Assembly (NCBI RefSeq): GCF_050436995.1
Contig: NC_134763.1
Coordinates: forward strand, 4,030,001 to 4,094,000
Length of the DNA: 64,000 nucleotides
Source: Anticarsia gemmatalis
Taxonomy: Eukaryota > Arthropoda > Insecta > Lepidoptera > Erebidae
Reading direction: 5' to 3'
The translations under genes were made by a program, and so were the position numbers. The notes below the pieces were generated by a model. That model was not told the origin of the DNA. It worked only from the letters and a program-made list of their open reading frames with translations, and did no database searches. This document shows positions 12,301 to 27,300 of this stretch, piece by piece (the stretch's first letter is position 1; each line of letters starts with the position of its first letter).

Positions 12301-15300
12301 TTTGAGCAACTGAATGTGTTGTGTGAGCTGTAACCAAACTTCTTGAATTATACCCTCGCAGTCAAAGGGTTTACGATGCAATCATGATTTGATGGTTCAT
12401 GTTTATTGTAATGAGAAGTTCAAATATGAATATCAGTAATTATTATGTATTTGAGTTAAAATTGACTGGATGAAATGTTAAAAAAATTAAAGACGATGCT
12501 ATAAATGCGGTTATTTTACCTGTGATTATTTCATAGTGTGAGATACTAAATCAGTGTGCTTTGAACCCTAAATTATACAGCATTCTCTGGAACAAAGGGG
12601 GTAGTGGTCCCCTCCGAACAATTATATTGTATCACAATTTGATTGATTGATTGAGACCACCAATGGGAAATTACCAACGTCTTCGTCAATGTACGTATGA
12701 TCAAGTGCAGAGTTGGTGTATAATTTAGTTCATATCGTGTTCTTGAGCATTAAAAAAATAACATGTTATTTTAACATGGAACACAAATTCATAGAATTTA
12801 AAAAATATGTTACCAAACTTTTTATCGTAAGCTTTTATGGCGGGAAATTAAAAGAGGACACACGACGCGGATTTCGACCTAATTGGTTAATTAATAAGGG
12901 CGGGTGGGGGTTGAGTTTTCCATGGCCGGGTAGCTGGACGACCGCCAGACATTTAAGTATAAAAAGCTAGATTAATGAGCGTACCTAGCCCGTAGCTATG
13001 AACTAGTGACGTCACGACAACGGATTACTACCGTGTTTTGTACGATGTAAAAATTGTGATTTATTGTTTAGGTTGTAAGTGACCTAGATGTAGGAAAAAC
13101 CTTTTTGTGTTACCTAAAAATGTGTCAAATAGTGGAATAAAATTGTTGAGTTAATAATTATTATTGTAAAAGTAGTAAACTGCCTCCGTCGCGCAGTGGT
13201 TATGGTAGCCACGCCTTTACTATTGCGAGGAGGTCGTGAGTTCGATTCTCACTCGGAAAAAATATTCATGCGATTTACAAAGTGTTGTTACGGGTCTGGT
13301 TGTACTTGTACGTTGCAAATATAATGCGGGAGTTGTCGTTATAGAAAGTAAAGGTTAAAAAACAAACATATTATTAAAAACCAATTTTCGTGAAAGTTCT
13401 TACGTATAACAGAGTCTAAAGTCTAAAATTATTCTACTTACGTCGGAGTGTGGTGGGTGCGTCCGCGTCGCCGGTGAGGGGGGCGCGGAGACTCGGTGGG
13501 AGTTCGCGTCAGTGCTGGTGGCATTCGTAGTGCTGTTACTACTGACCGTGCTTGCAGTGCCTGCTATAATACAATCAGATTTAGGATCCGTATATAGCAC
13601 TGATTTAGTGAGTGATATGTAAGGTGTCTTCGATTGTATTGCGGTTCTGGGGGGCTTTCACGTATCTCAGTTGGCCACTATTTGAAAGCCACTGTGCTGT
13701 ACATTGTGTTTTCTATTCGATTATAATTATTAACACGTTACATCAAAGCAGCAATGTACTAAATAGTGGCTATCAATTTGACGTATACTAATTTTCAACT
13801 GAGATACGTGATAAGGCCGCTGATTACTGTTCAAAGAAAAGAAATGCCCTTTTTTATCGGTGTATAAAATGAATTGAACACATTAGAAACTTCTTATTTG
13901 CTCTAGTAAACATCAATCAAATACAAAAGCCAAAAATAGTTACCCAATAATATACGTCAAAGTTAAACGTGTTCATTCCATTTAATGTTATTGAATAAAT
14001 ATTTGCTCTGAAAGTACTTGTTTCATTATAAAACATTTCCATATAAAACTATACAGAGAAAGATAAATTACAACAAACTCTATATCGCTGTTATTAACTC
14101 TCTAGTGTGGCCCAAAAACCTTGTTCAGAAACTAATCAGGAATTCAAGGAACAGGATTAAACAAATTGAAGGCCCTTCAGAGCGAGGATCGATTAAAAAT
14201 TGGTATTCCCCGGGATTATTACCGACCCTTCCCAGATTTACGATTTCCCTGTTACGTAATAGAGAAATTGGCAGATGTATATTATTAATATCTTATTTTA
14301 TTTGGTTTTATTAAAGACAGATATAAAGTACTTTTTAGGTATCCTTATTTTGGGATGTGTAATCTTGGGGACAGAATTAAGCTTGCCCGAGTCCTAATAA
14401 TTACTTTAAATATTAACGTACATATGTACCTATATTATAATAAGTCACTACTCGTGTACGATAATTTAACCTTCAAGTATTTCAAATAGTTCAGTGGGTG
14501 ATTTATTTTCGTTGAGCTTGCACTAGCTAGCTTTTTGGGTGACGGTGCTAATATTACTTGTTGGTTGCTTAGTGCTGTTGGTTGTTGGTTACTCACCATT
14601 GTCCGGCGCCGGTGGTTGATGATGATTCTCAGTGTGCCGACGCAGAGAGCGAGCGTCGCAGTACGACTTCCCGCAACCATCCGCTTTGCACTCGTAAGGC
14701 TTCTTGTTACGATGTGTTAACATATGGCCGTTACTGAAACAATTGATACACGTCATTAAAAAGCTCGACTGCTGTCAATTTAACTACGGTAAAATGGCGG
14801 AGCGGTATTAAAGCTAAATTATTTTGATGTCGATATTTGTTTAGTTTGCTAACTTTGACATAATTATTGTTTAAAACGGAAGCTATTCATGGTTAATAAA
14901 TACATATATTGTGTGCCTAGTTATTACTATCACAAATTATATTTAGAAATAGAAAGTGAATATAAAATAGTTTCGCACTGAAGTGCTATGTATAGTGTTG
15001 CACTGTACTAACACTACTCTTAGTATTTTGTGTGAACATGAATATGTCGGTACATTGTTTCACATAGAGTGTGTGAATTTACGGCGCGGGACAAAATTGG
15101 TCGGAGTCTGTTATTGGATAAAATCGCAGGTTAGACTTTCCAATTTCCGCGCGGCCCTTCCTATTATCCTATTTAGTATATACGAGGATGGAAACCAAGG
15201 GACGTTGTAAGGAAATTAATAAAGTAGCTAATAGATAGCCTGTAGCTGTTTTAAGTACTAAAGGTCTTTAATTAGGATGTCAACATTACATGTTCCTTTT

Positions 15301-18300
15301 TTCGTAGAAGTATGTTAAAACTAGAGGCAGCTATACCTACTTATTCAGATTGAAGAATGTTAGAGGCGTTTACGTATTCCCAAAATAAATGTTATTGTTA
15401 AAAAGTATTGTGATTACCCTTTTACAGGCTGAGCTAGACGATCGCCAAATGAAATAACAACTAAGCGACGCTGGCCCATTAATACGAGCAAAATAGTAAA
15501 GCAAAATACAACTAAACGGCGAATATTATACCCAAAATGGCACTACACAAAATCTGTGCACCAACACATTTGCCAACAAGTTGGTAACGAGGAGCGCCAA
15601 GTGTGTTTAGCCTTGTTTAGTTAATACATGACATTAATATGCATATGGCTTAAGTTGCGGCGATTAGAGCGACACCTTGCGTATCACGACACATGTCCGA
15701 CTCGACTAACTGCTCTCATCTCGAAACTAGTAATTCGCTACGATGTAAGGGATGGGATCTTTTTTGGGGATTTATGTTACCGGTTTTTGTGTTTGCGGTT
15801 TAGTAAAATAAATAGAGGTACAAATCGTTGTTGTTTTTTGATAAGTATTCTCACTTTTATTATAATTTCTTTAGTTGTGAAGGAAATATGTGTATTATAA
15901 TTTACCATTCAACAGAAAGATATAAAATGTTGTTTTTTCTTTCCTTATTTATCATAAATTTTGTTTATAACATAAAAGATATATTTGCGAGATTAAACAT
16001 TTGACCTACATTATTAAAATCATTATTTTAAAAGTAAAGCTCATAGCGGAGAGGGTCAGTTGGCAACTATTTGAAAGCCAGTAAGCTGTACATTGTTTTC
16101 TCCTATAGATTATAGTGATAAACATGTTACGTCAAACACCAATGTACCGAATAGTGACCATCACTTTGACGTATACCAGTCGTCAGCTGAGAAACTAAAT
16201 ACGCATACACAAATAAAATATATGTATCGATCTTCGCTTCATCACTCAACGTGACTCAACCGAGTACTTCTACAAAGGCATACTTACAGATGATCTTGCC
16301 TCTTGAACGCCTTCGCGCACGTGATGCACACGTACTTGCGTTCATCGCTGTGTGTCAGCTTGTGCTTGGCCAGCGCCGACGCGTTGCCGAAGATTTTGTT
16401 GCATACCTTAACAAAAGAAACAGATTTGTAGTAAAAGTCGATTCGCCAAATAATTTTAAGGCGCCCATAGCCAGTTGCGCTCACCGGTCTGACAACGATC
16501 TATGGGTGAAGCAACCGTTGGCGCGGTCATTCCATAGATGGGTGACCGCATAGTGGTATTTGAGCTGGGCGTCTCCGTGCTTCGGAGGGCACGTAAGAAG
16601 TCGGTTCCGGTTGTTGTCTATTAAGATAACAATCGTTAAGCCATGTCAAAGGCCTTACTTCAACAACTTTGACACTAGGTTAACCACTAACCATACGATA
16701 AGAAGAAGATTATCACCGAACTAAATAATTACTATTTCCAATAATAGTTTCTAATCTATTTAGCGTTCTAACCGGTTAAAATGTCGACATAGAAAGAAAT
16801 GCTAGATAGAAATGCTAGATGTTTAATAATAATAAAACTAGCCTATTCTAGTTTCAAGATTATGATATAACCTGCGACAAAAATAAAACACTTAATGTTT
16901 AGAGTATTCTTCATTGAACAAAATGGTATATAATATGTACTTGGCTCCCATTTCGTGTGACTGTTTTATACGCAGAAGTATTTGCGTACGGTACACCGTT
17001 CACGTGTAGGCGTATTATTAGGTACTAATATTTCTGAGCCATTGTTTTAAGCGAGGCTTCTCATTAAGTGGTACGTTTACATCGTAGTTAATTAGGTTTC
17101 GAATATTTACTTAGAATATTGTGTTGTTTACTCTAATATGTGTTATTTACTCTTACTTTATATAACCTTAAAAGGGTTAATCTTTAGGCATTATTTTTTC
17201 CTCTAACCAAATACAAGAAGGAACAGTATATTTTGACATTAACAAACTTTTTTTTCTTAAATATAATATCATTGTTTAATTCTTGAGATACAAACAGCCA
17301 GCATGTATCACCTACGCACATGACCTTTTTGGAAAGCATGTAAACTATTTACAAATGTATTCAGTTATAGGAATAAGCTTATAATTTACATTCATCTTTC
17401 ACGTAAATCATGTAAACGGTACAAACGTAGAGTCAAGATAAAGACGTCTGTTCGCGTAAACAGAACTAACATCAAAATAGGGTTGTGCCTCGGGCGTAAC
17501 AGTAAGCTGTAGTTATTATAATAATATAATTATATTAAATTGAAGCGCCTACATTCAGTTACAATGGCAGAGGTCCCGGGGCGAGTGTTGACCCTAATCT
17601 TGCGTTTGTTTCTCATCTAATTAGGAGGTCGTTTCGTCTCTTATCCTGTTTTTATTTAGGAGCTTCCTCTAGGGTAAGCTTATTGATAGTGCGTTGTGGT
17701 TAATATTCAGTATTTTGGCAAGCTGAGAAATAAGTAAACTGTATGGTGGTTGCTTAACCAATTCGTTGCGACTTGCGTTTTCGTAAACTTCTAGCTGTGG
17801 CGGCAAACAAATATTTCGTGACACGCCTGTCGGGCCAACCGCCATAGAAGTTGATGACTCAATTTGCGCGAGTTATATGATATTTAAAAAAGACACGCCT
17901 CTCGTGTCATACGCCATATATAAAGAATTGAATGGCACGCCTGTCGTGCCATCCGCAACGAATCGGTTAACTTGATTTGCCATAGTTTATCACAAGTACA
18001 GTTAGATTCTTAGCGATATTTTCCTTGAAATGTCTATTTTGTGAGTCATTCTTATTGAAGCCATCTACAAAATGAAAGTGATCAAATTCAGCTGGTGAAA
18101 CTACAGTATGTTTTTATACTCTGGCTGCCCAGAAATGTCTCTACAAAATAACTCCCAAACAATTTTTTTTCGTTTATTTTCCTCAAATAGAGTAAAGCGT
18201 ACAATTCTGTAAGGCGGTGAGTCGGTGACACCGACTAACAAACTAACAAGTAAAGAAGCAGTCAGAATCTCAATGACGTCACAGTTTTATTATCAACAGA

Positions 18301-21300
18301 TATTTATATCATGAATTATTTATAAAGGCAGGTTAACTGAGCTCAGTACACACGACCCATTGTTCGATGTTATTATGCCCTACATTTGAATATTTTACGT
18401 GAGCCCTTTTTGCTAACGTGTTTTTTGCCGATACACCTTAGGGGTAATGCCGAGTATATTATTGTAAGAACAGTTACTATGCCGGCTCCGAATGAAAGAA
18501 TAATACCCTGTCAGCAGTTTGTCTTCCTGAGGAATTGATTGAGGAAAACGCTGCTTATTAAAGGTTGTGGGTCGTAGACTAACAACGTGTCACCGTCTTA
18601 ATACGTCGTTGCGGCGATGTATTTGCGTCTGGTTTGATCACTCTTTTGCTTATCTAAGAATTCTACTTGGCATTTTCTTTATTGTGCCAGTGTTTATTAC
18701 GTACGTATTTTACTTTTTGTAAGAGATGCGACATACAAATGTCCTATTCTACGCATAAGCAAAATTAGTAACACAAAGTGAATACAACTTGTTCAGCAAC
18801 AATGACTGTACTTAATGTAACGCAACTATTTGTTTCGTGTGGAAATCGGTATGGCAACCCTTGTGAAGTCTTCCCAGTGGTAGAGGCGTGGTAATTACCA
18901 TATCCAACGCATCATACAATGCACGTCGTCGTACATATAAGTACACTTTTATGTTGGTCCCTCAAAAAACTTATTTCACTTAAAATGGAATTACGTTTAA
19001 AGAAAAATATATCAAAAACAAAAAGTAAAATTATAAAAATAGCTCGTCCTTTATACATTTATAACGTTTTATGAATGAAAACATACACCTGTCACAACAA
19101 AGGAAACATTTATAATCTGAAATCGAAAACATTGAGAACGTAAAATAAGAGTAACAAACCGGGCGCTATAGCGAATCTGTAAAGCAAAAATCTCGAAAAA
19201 CGTGAAGTATTGTCTATCAGCAATGAACCAAGCAGTTAAAAGGAATCAGTAACACGAATCAAAAATGTATTTCGTGGAACAAAAATATCTCAATTGTTAA
19301 CGTTCACTGAACATTTGAGTGGTGAACGAAAATATCGGAAATCGAATTACGTGTAATTAAATCGAAAACTCTATGTTCGAAATAACAAATCCTATTTTGT
19401 TAGGCTATCTTTGATATTTGGTATTTTTGTGTGCATACGTAAAATTGTACGGTTCGTTTCTTAAACGGTTTATTCTCACAATAAATTTTATTGTCGCATA
19501 CTTTCCTTTATTAGAGTAATATCAACTTATTTATTTAACGATAAGAACATTTATTTGTTATTACAATTACCAATCAGCCTTACAATAATTTAATAATAAA
19601 ATAGGCTAGATACCAATTCATAGTTCTTTATTACTAAAACAATATGAACAAAATGTGCCTTCAACCTATCACAAAACGGGTACACGTGAACACAGAACAT
19701 GTCTCTAATTAATATGTAAGTAAACACTACGTTCTAAAGTATATTTTTAATGCATTATACTTATCCAGCCAGCCATAATAAAACTGAATCTAAGCTTTTA
19801 ATTAACTAATGGCTTCGTCGACAAAGGACATACATTATAAATCCTGCCACTATGGGATTAGGTACAATATATACATGCGGTGTTTTAAATCTGTTGCAAG
19901 ACTAAATTTGCTTTTTAATCAGGTGCTGTTAAAATGGAAAAGGTTTATAGATGTTTTAAAACTTTGATCTCGATTAGTTAAAACCTATTCGAGTGTTTTT
20001 TTAATCCCACTGTGCTGAGTGATTACGCATTAGGTCATAACTAACTGCTTAAATAGATGTTTGGAAGGCATTTCAAAATACACTTGACACTATCAATCAG
20101 AACTAAAATTTTCAGTCACTGTATTTTTTGGGAACCTTATTCAGTTTCACGATACTCATTTATATTGAGGACTATAGTTACTTCCAAATACTATTTTTAT
20201 GAGTAAACACACTTAATCTCCATATCGTAAACCGTCGGTTAACACTAAATTAGATTGGCTAGTGGTGTTATCGGAAACTGAAGGGTCTAACGCAGGACAA
20301 AGGTCCAGGAAGGGCTCCATTGTTCTTTACCCGCGAGATACGCCCTCTATTTCTCTACAGAGCGTCCATTGTAATTAATTTTGTAAATGTGGACCGCTGT
20401 ATGTTATTGTGATAGCGAGAGGTTGCAGTGTTAGGCTTTTTAGTTTACAGAAGCCTACGTGACGTAGCTAACTATACTCGTATTTTAATTTACTTTATTC
20501 GAAGAACACTAAAAGCCAGTTCAATCGTTCAATATGCCACTTCAAGTATGGATATTCCGTAGATGGGATTTACCTGACCGTATAATTTTTAGCTGAGTTT
20601 CTCAATGTTTCGAAGGACAATTTTAAAGTCGGTTCTTGTTTTCTTCTATTAACAACCATTAACAGTCCTTAATCAATTTCAAATACCCGCTTGATTAAAT
20701 TCAATTACTAACCATACGAAAGGTGGAAGGAAAGAAATAAAAAGCTAAAATGGTGCATGAAGCAAGAATGATAAGGTGGTATAATAAAGTGCTTGAGAAT
20801 ATACGGGGTCGGTTGTACGCGTGGTGACACTGCCCTCCTGACGTAATTACTTCAGACCTCAGACTTCTCGAGATTAAATGAAAATACACTAACTGGAACT
20901 GGGCGCTCGCCCGTGGTTTGCTCCACTTGCGGCGCCGAGAAGCTAGTGTGAGCTAAGTTTACTATATGTATATTAGAATTAATAAGAAAGAACGGACTGG
21001 GTTAATTGCATGACACGCTATTGTGAAAATTCGTAGTAATCGTTTTGTACGAGCTGTTTATAATAACTTAAGTAATATCAAATCATTAAGACAGAAAAAT
21101 ATTTTTAGTTTTTATGGTATTGACGTCTGGTGTATGGTCCTACTCGTTTTTCCTTGAAGGACAATAGATAATTAACCTAAGAAAATATTCAAACAATTAC
21201 AACATATAAATAAGCTTGAATTAACGTAAATCTCACAACATTTAAATTAACATAAAACTGGCGCAACCCCAATCTTAAGTAGGGTATTACTGTTCTATCG

Positions 21301-24300
21301 AAAAGTAGGACATTAATAGCTAAATAAAAGTTCTAATTCCTAACTAAAGAACGTATAAAGTAAAAGAAAGTTGGCAGACAGCAGCAATTGTAGTCGGTGG
21401 TGCATTAATGATTGCTACACTGTACACAGTCGAGAACGAATTGTTAGAACGGAGAGATGCAACTTAAACATACCGCTAATGATCTGTAGATGTTCTCTTA
21501 CCAAGCTATTTATTTTTATTATAGTGCTAGTTGGTTTGTGCAGTGTACTTTTATGTGGCTTACGTTATACTGTATGTATAGTATAGGAATGGAAGTTACT
21601 TTTTGTTAGAAATTGATGAAATGTTCAAAAGAGCCATTTAAAAACCCAATACAGATAATATAGAATGGCAACACATGTGACTTTTTTAAATATTTTAAAT
21701 AAAGTGTAGTGAAAATTATCTTTATATTACGAGTACCTAACTCGATGGATAATTGTTTGATACATAAACGATATGCAATTGTCAGTTTTGTGACTTATTT
21801 ACTACATTTTTAAATAATATTATGTATAATAATAGTAAAACAACATAAAATCAGACCTCAATAGGTTGCATTTTAACATACAAGCAGAATATTAAATCCC
21901 AACTAAACAAACGAGAATAATAAATTCGTATTCACTATCTATTGAAAATCAATTGGCCATTCAACACAGTAAAACAACAATTGGAGATAAAATATAAAGG
22001 AAAAAAGATGGGAAGCGAGCAACAATCGATACGGAACAGTTATTCTTGGAGAATTAGAAAGGAAACAATAATTTTGTGCGATACTCTGGAGAATCGCTTC
22101 GGTTCAGTATTTCACGTCACAATTTGTACGTTTTGAATTTTCACTTACCGATGAAATTTGATCTTCCTATTCAATAAGGATGAATGGGTAATAGATTTCA
22201 AGTAGCTTATAGAAGATAAGATCTAAGAAGAAAAAATCTGTGCTAATTCTGATGTGGAATATAAGTTAATTCGTCTTTGAAATAGTTTTTGATATTTTTG
22301 GTTTTTCTACCTTGGGTGTTATCTATATCTAAGATAGCATATTTTTTATTGGACACGATAATGATGGACGGCATTTGCTGTCCATTATGACGGGGTATGG
22401 TGCTGGAAAGGCAGATTTGCACAGAAAGAAGGGACGTTTTTGCCCAGCAGTGGGACACATAATGATAGAGGGCTAACAACAAAAAAAAACTTAAGACCTG
22501 TTTATCAATACTCTACGATAAATGAAGAGATAAAACTATTACGTCTAAACATTGACCTATACATGTATTGGGATGTTACTGTGTTAGTAAGTTTCCTTGA
22601 CAAGATTTATAGTGATGTGTCGCAACTCTCTCGTTCAGCGGACGTCGTGCATTTCAGTGATTGACATCCCCATCAATTGGCTCTTCTGAACTACACATAA
22701 AACTTATAGAGCGAACAACTATTACTGTATAGGATCGTGTTATGGCTTCATCTATACTTTTATTGCCATATAAACTGTCAACGATGGGACTGATCCCGTT
22801 CTAGATACTTTTGACTCCATCCGGGATCCGAACCTTTATACCGGACATTAATATCAGTTTTACGAGCCGATATAGTTTTCGTAAAGGATTGGTTTGTATG
22901 CAACGTTTTATTGATAATATAATTTATTACCCGGAATCCACTCTGTATTTTATGATACGATATATTTATATGAAGTATACGCTTCCTTAAATCATATTCT
23001 TCTCGGCATACTGTTGACTTACATTCTTCTTTTTACCAGACTGCATTTATTTCACAACTTCACTTTAAGTGTAATAAATACTAAAAGTGAATTACGAAAG
23101 TTTCCGCATTTTATAGCGGGAATTAAAAAGCGCAATTTTAGAGTAATTTGGTGCTAGAGCGGCTGCATTCGTCATTTCAGCGGACATTTTTCTGTCGACC
23201 CAATTCTAGCAGTGGCGAGTCCATGACCCACATTGTAATACATGTTACATCGAGGTCAACATTTGTGTTATCGCACTACCTGCTTTACGGAACTTGCTTA
23301 GAAAAAGGTCAAAAACACCTACGGAACTAATGCAGCTCATTTAATTAGAAGTTGCTAACTTCGTTTCAAGTAGCGAAAATAGTAGCGCTTTTGTTTACGT
23401 CTGGGTTGTACGAAAAAATACTTTAGCGACGAATTTTTGTTACAATAACATGAAAATAAGACTTATTTTTATATTGAATATCTTCAAAACTGTTTCTTAA
23501 ATATGACTATTTTCGTAAGTCTGAGTTGTTCGAAAAAATAAGCTCTGATTTTTAGTAATATAAGTATCAAAAATAGCTCTATTATTTGCTGAAAGCTGAT
23601 AAAATTGTTTGTTGAAAACATAAGCTTAGAATTTTCGATTCGGCTTACAGAAATAGAATAGCCTAAAATCTCCACTTCAATTGTACAACGGTTGTTACGA
23701 TACGATTTAACGTTTGGACAATGAAGTTTTATTTCCAGTCTGAGCTTAGATAATAGCGGCCTAAGCTCACTGATAGACAGCTTTCAAGTAGAAACTTAGT
23801 GAACTGAACATTTTTATCACAATTCGACGGATCGTGACCTTATCTCGGACATCAAAGAAAGCTGGCGATTGTAAAGAAAAAAAGCCGTTGTTAGTAGGTG
23901 ACAGCCCTATTTACAACACGTTCTTATTTCTTTTTTACCGGTATAGTTCGGTAAACTCGTGTTTACTACGTTTTATTATTGCTCCGTGCTTATTTTTTTC
24001 CGTAAATGCCTACTGGGTTTTATGCTTTTTGGGTACACAACCCTAATTCTGGTCAATATTTTGTGTGAAATAAGTTGGTTTAAGTAATTCTGAGCACCAG
24101 TTGTGATTCGAAGTAATATCCTTTGCTTTTATAAATAACCACTCGATAAGTGATTTTTGGATAAATGTGTTAATAAAACAGTTTTATTCTTAGTTGTCAA
24201 GCTCATCAAACGCCACTTTCCTTTAACTTTCATAACCGCAAAAACAGTCTACAAAAATCCATAGTCAGCAAATCTGTCATTCCAAATAACTGAAGCCTTG

Positions 24301-27300
24301 TAAAGCCGTTAAATCCGGTTTTTTCCGACACATCGTCATCGGGCAAGGCGGTTACGGATAGAGGGCGCCACTGACTAAGCCCCGGGGGCGCACGCCGCGC
24401 ACGCATCAAATTTTTCGATGACTTAATCTTGTGGATTTGTGCCACCCCTAGAGGCGTGAGGTGCGTCGCGAAGCGGGAGTTACAGGTACCATGTCTCGTT
24501 TGTCTTTAATATTGTTTTAGGATTTTGTTGGTAGGGTGATGTTAGCTTTGTTTTGATAGCTCTTCCCATCAATTAGCGCAACCTCCGGTTATGTAAATAA
24601 ACCGCCAAGTAATTTTTGCACAAAATTGAAAAATATACACTGTTACGTTTAACACAGTTTATTCGAACGGGAAAAGGTACATTGTAAAAACAATCCCCTT
24701 TTGCGAATGTTTTCCTAGCCGTTCTCCAGAAATTATTATAAAAGTGCAAACTCGAATATCGAGTGCAAAATATATATTTGAATATTTCATTTTAAAACCT
24801 TCCAATATAAATATGCTTTGAGGAAGTCCTTAACATAATCTCGAGATGTACCGCTTTCGATCGCGAGGATTTACTTTACCGCGAATCGAATTGAAAGTGG
24901 GATGAGCGCACTTTGTTTATACAACCTGCTTTTGTTGGAAAAAATATGGATTTCCTCAGAAGTAGGCAACTTCACGGTTATTTTTCTATATAGAGTAAGC
25001 AGGAAGTGTGAAAGAAATAGGATTTGGAAGCTTTTGTGACACAAACACCTTTGAAATTGACGAAGGTAAGACGGTTCTCTGTTTCGTGTTACAAAGTTGC
25101 TTGATTGAAAAGAGAGTTTTTCAACCATAAAATAAACACCATGTAGCAGGGTGTTATACATTGATACACTCTGTACAAAATTCCAAGTATAGTAAAAAAC
25201 GAACCAGCACTGTGCTTTACGTATTCAAAAGCATAATACTGGAACATTTTGTAAGGCAAAAAAACGTCCAAAATCATAGCGGTTTGGAAAGTCCAACGTA
25301 ATCAGTCAGTTAACATGCACTGACTTTCCCCTACAAGTTCGACCATCTATTCCGGTGACCTACTAACGTATACATCTTCCAACACAACAGTTCCGCTGAT
25401 CTGGTAACGAATAGAGACGTGACAGCGTACAATAAATTCATCAGCAACAACCAAACAGAGGCCACGTCCTCGCCACATCGGCTATTAGTTAGGGCCTATC
25501 GATCGACGCCATCTTGTCTCACGTGACCGGCCTTCTCTAATTAGATGACGTTCTGTGGAACGGTTCGTCAATTAACAGCTATTGATATACACATTTTGTT
25601 ACAACTTTGTTCTGTGGATGAACATGTAACGCGCCGGCTCGAGGGTGAGGGGTGAACGTGATGAAATTGGCCGAATTGGCTGCACATGACTGACACGGAA
25701 AATAGACATCATATTTTCTGTTGATTGCGTCAACTTTTAAACTGTTCTGATGGTTAATGTATTGGGTTTATACACACAAGAAAATAATATTTTAAATTTT
25801 CGTTGAAAAGTCCTACTTAGATATTAATAATTTCTGTGAATGTTAGTTAGTGGTTATTATAGGTAGAAGGTTCTAGGTACTGTATAATTCTATCTTTAGT
25901 TAAGATCAACCGTAACTCATTCTAGAAAGCGAGGTGAAAATCAATATCACTAATTATATCAAGTTATATCGTCGGCCCGTTCGTCCTTAGAATCCTAATT
26001 AGTTGTATCAATGGTAATGATTGAAAGTAATTCATGTAAAGAATTTACTAGGCTTCCCTACGCCTACTAGTAATACAGTCACGTAGGGCAAATACCTTGT
26101 ACCGGGTGTACATTTTATTCGTCTCCCTTTAGGTACAATGGGGCTCCTGCTTCTGCGAATTTGGTATCAGATTTCCAATTTTATACCATAAAAGTAAAAA
26201 AATTATAGGCCAATTTTGTGTGGAAAGTGGATTAATAAGAATTTATTGAAAAATGCGAAGAAGAAAATGTTAGTTTATAGCAAAAGTCAAAGTCTTCAAG
26301 ATAAAGGTCACATAGTATTCTCAAGTATTTGTGCAAATCGCGTGAATCAACCAACGCGGATACAGGGGCTCTACGAGATTTTCGATTGTAATAAAAAGGT
26401 ATTTTAGTAGTCGACAAGAAACCGATTTTTATGTGCTCGTTGTAAATAAGTTCTTTTCTTTGTTAGTTCGTAATTTCACCGCTTGGATCTGACGTTTTAT
26501 GAGATTTCCGATAGGTCTTTTATAAAATTGTAGTTCCTGTGGTTGAACGAACGCCACGTCATTTCAGTGTCAGACCATATTCGGTTCGAAAAAAGTAACG
26601 CAATTGATTTTTTTTTTCATAATTAATCGGAGCCCGATTTTCAATTTGTTTCTACTCGATGTAGCCTTTAGCAAAAACAAGACCAAATAAACGTAAAATT
26701 TTTAAATATTCTCTTTTTAAATATCGTAGAACTCGACTGGCATCAAACAGTGTACAAAAGGAAAAAAAAAGAATTAAAATATTTAACCATTTTTACACGA
26801 GTCTTTGTGAGAGAGCTACGGTTGCTGGGATGTTTACATTGAATGTGTGCGTGTATTACAAAAATATATCCATACTTATGGGTCACTCGTTGGCAAATAA
26901 TCCGGGGAATTCTTATGTTGAATTTTTCTTTTATGTAGCCATCGCAAAACCTCTGTCGAAGCGATCTATTGTTGGTTCCACGTAGATTTGTGTCTTGTTT
27001 TTCTTGTGCCAGGGTCACCGCTGTCCGGAACATTTTTTTAGTTTGTCGAATGTAGTTACAAGTTTTATTTATGTCTTGAAAACTTGCCGAGAGGGGTCCG
27101 TCACTGTTTATTATTTGAAAGTTTGTATCTACAAGTCTCTGCTTTGTAAAAAAATTATGTTTCTTTTCAGTATTACTTTGCTTCCTTTAATTTGATTTTG
27201 ATTTGTTTTCTTTTAATTTGAAAACAACTTTCCATTCAAATGTAAGGATAAATAAAAGTAAACAAACACCAAAACAAAACATCATACAAACTAACAACAC

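Larger units (their letters stand above)
11960..13441 (-). other. 1.5-kb intron between exons E and F
   Basis: It holds one copy of the 250-bp dispersed repeat (11986-12245) and a tRNA-derived SINE (from 13182). Between them is AT-rich sequence with an 18-bp palindrome centred on acatgt at 12755-12772 and nothing else recognised. Confidence 0.8.

Noticed and set aside
12140..12337. Shared peptide-like string with 16440-16553 (PIASC.HRS.NDL.VKQPLARSFH)
   Set aside because: It reflects the two copies of the 250-bp repeat read in one frame, not a conserved protein; neither copy has a start or a longer frame.
13182..13256. A tRNA gene
   Set aside because: A and B boxes are present but the acceptor stem does not pair and the body continues as a SINE; called a SINE instead.
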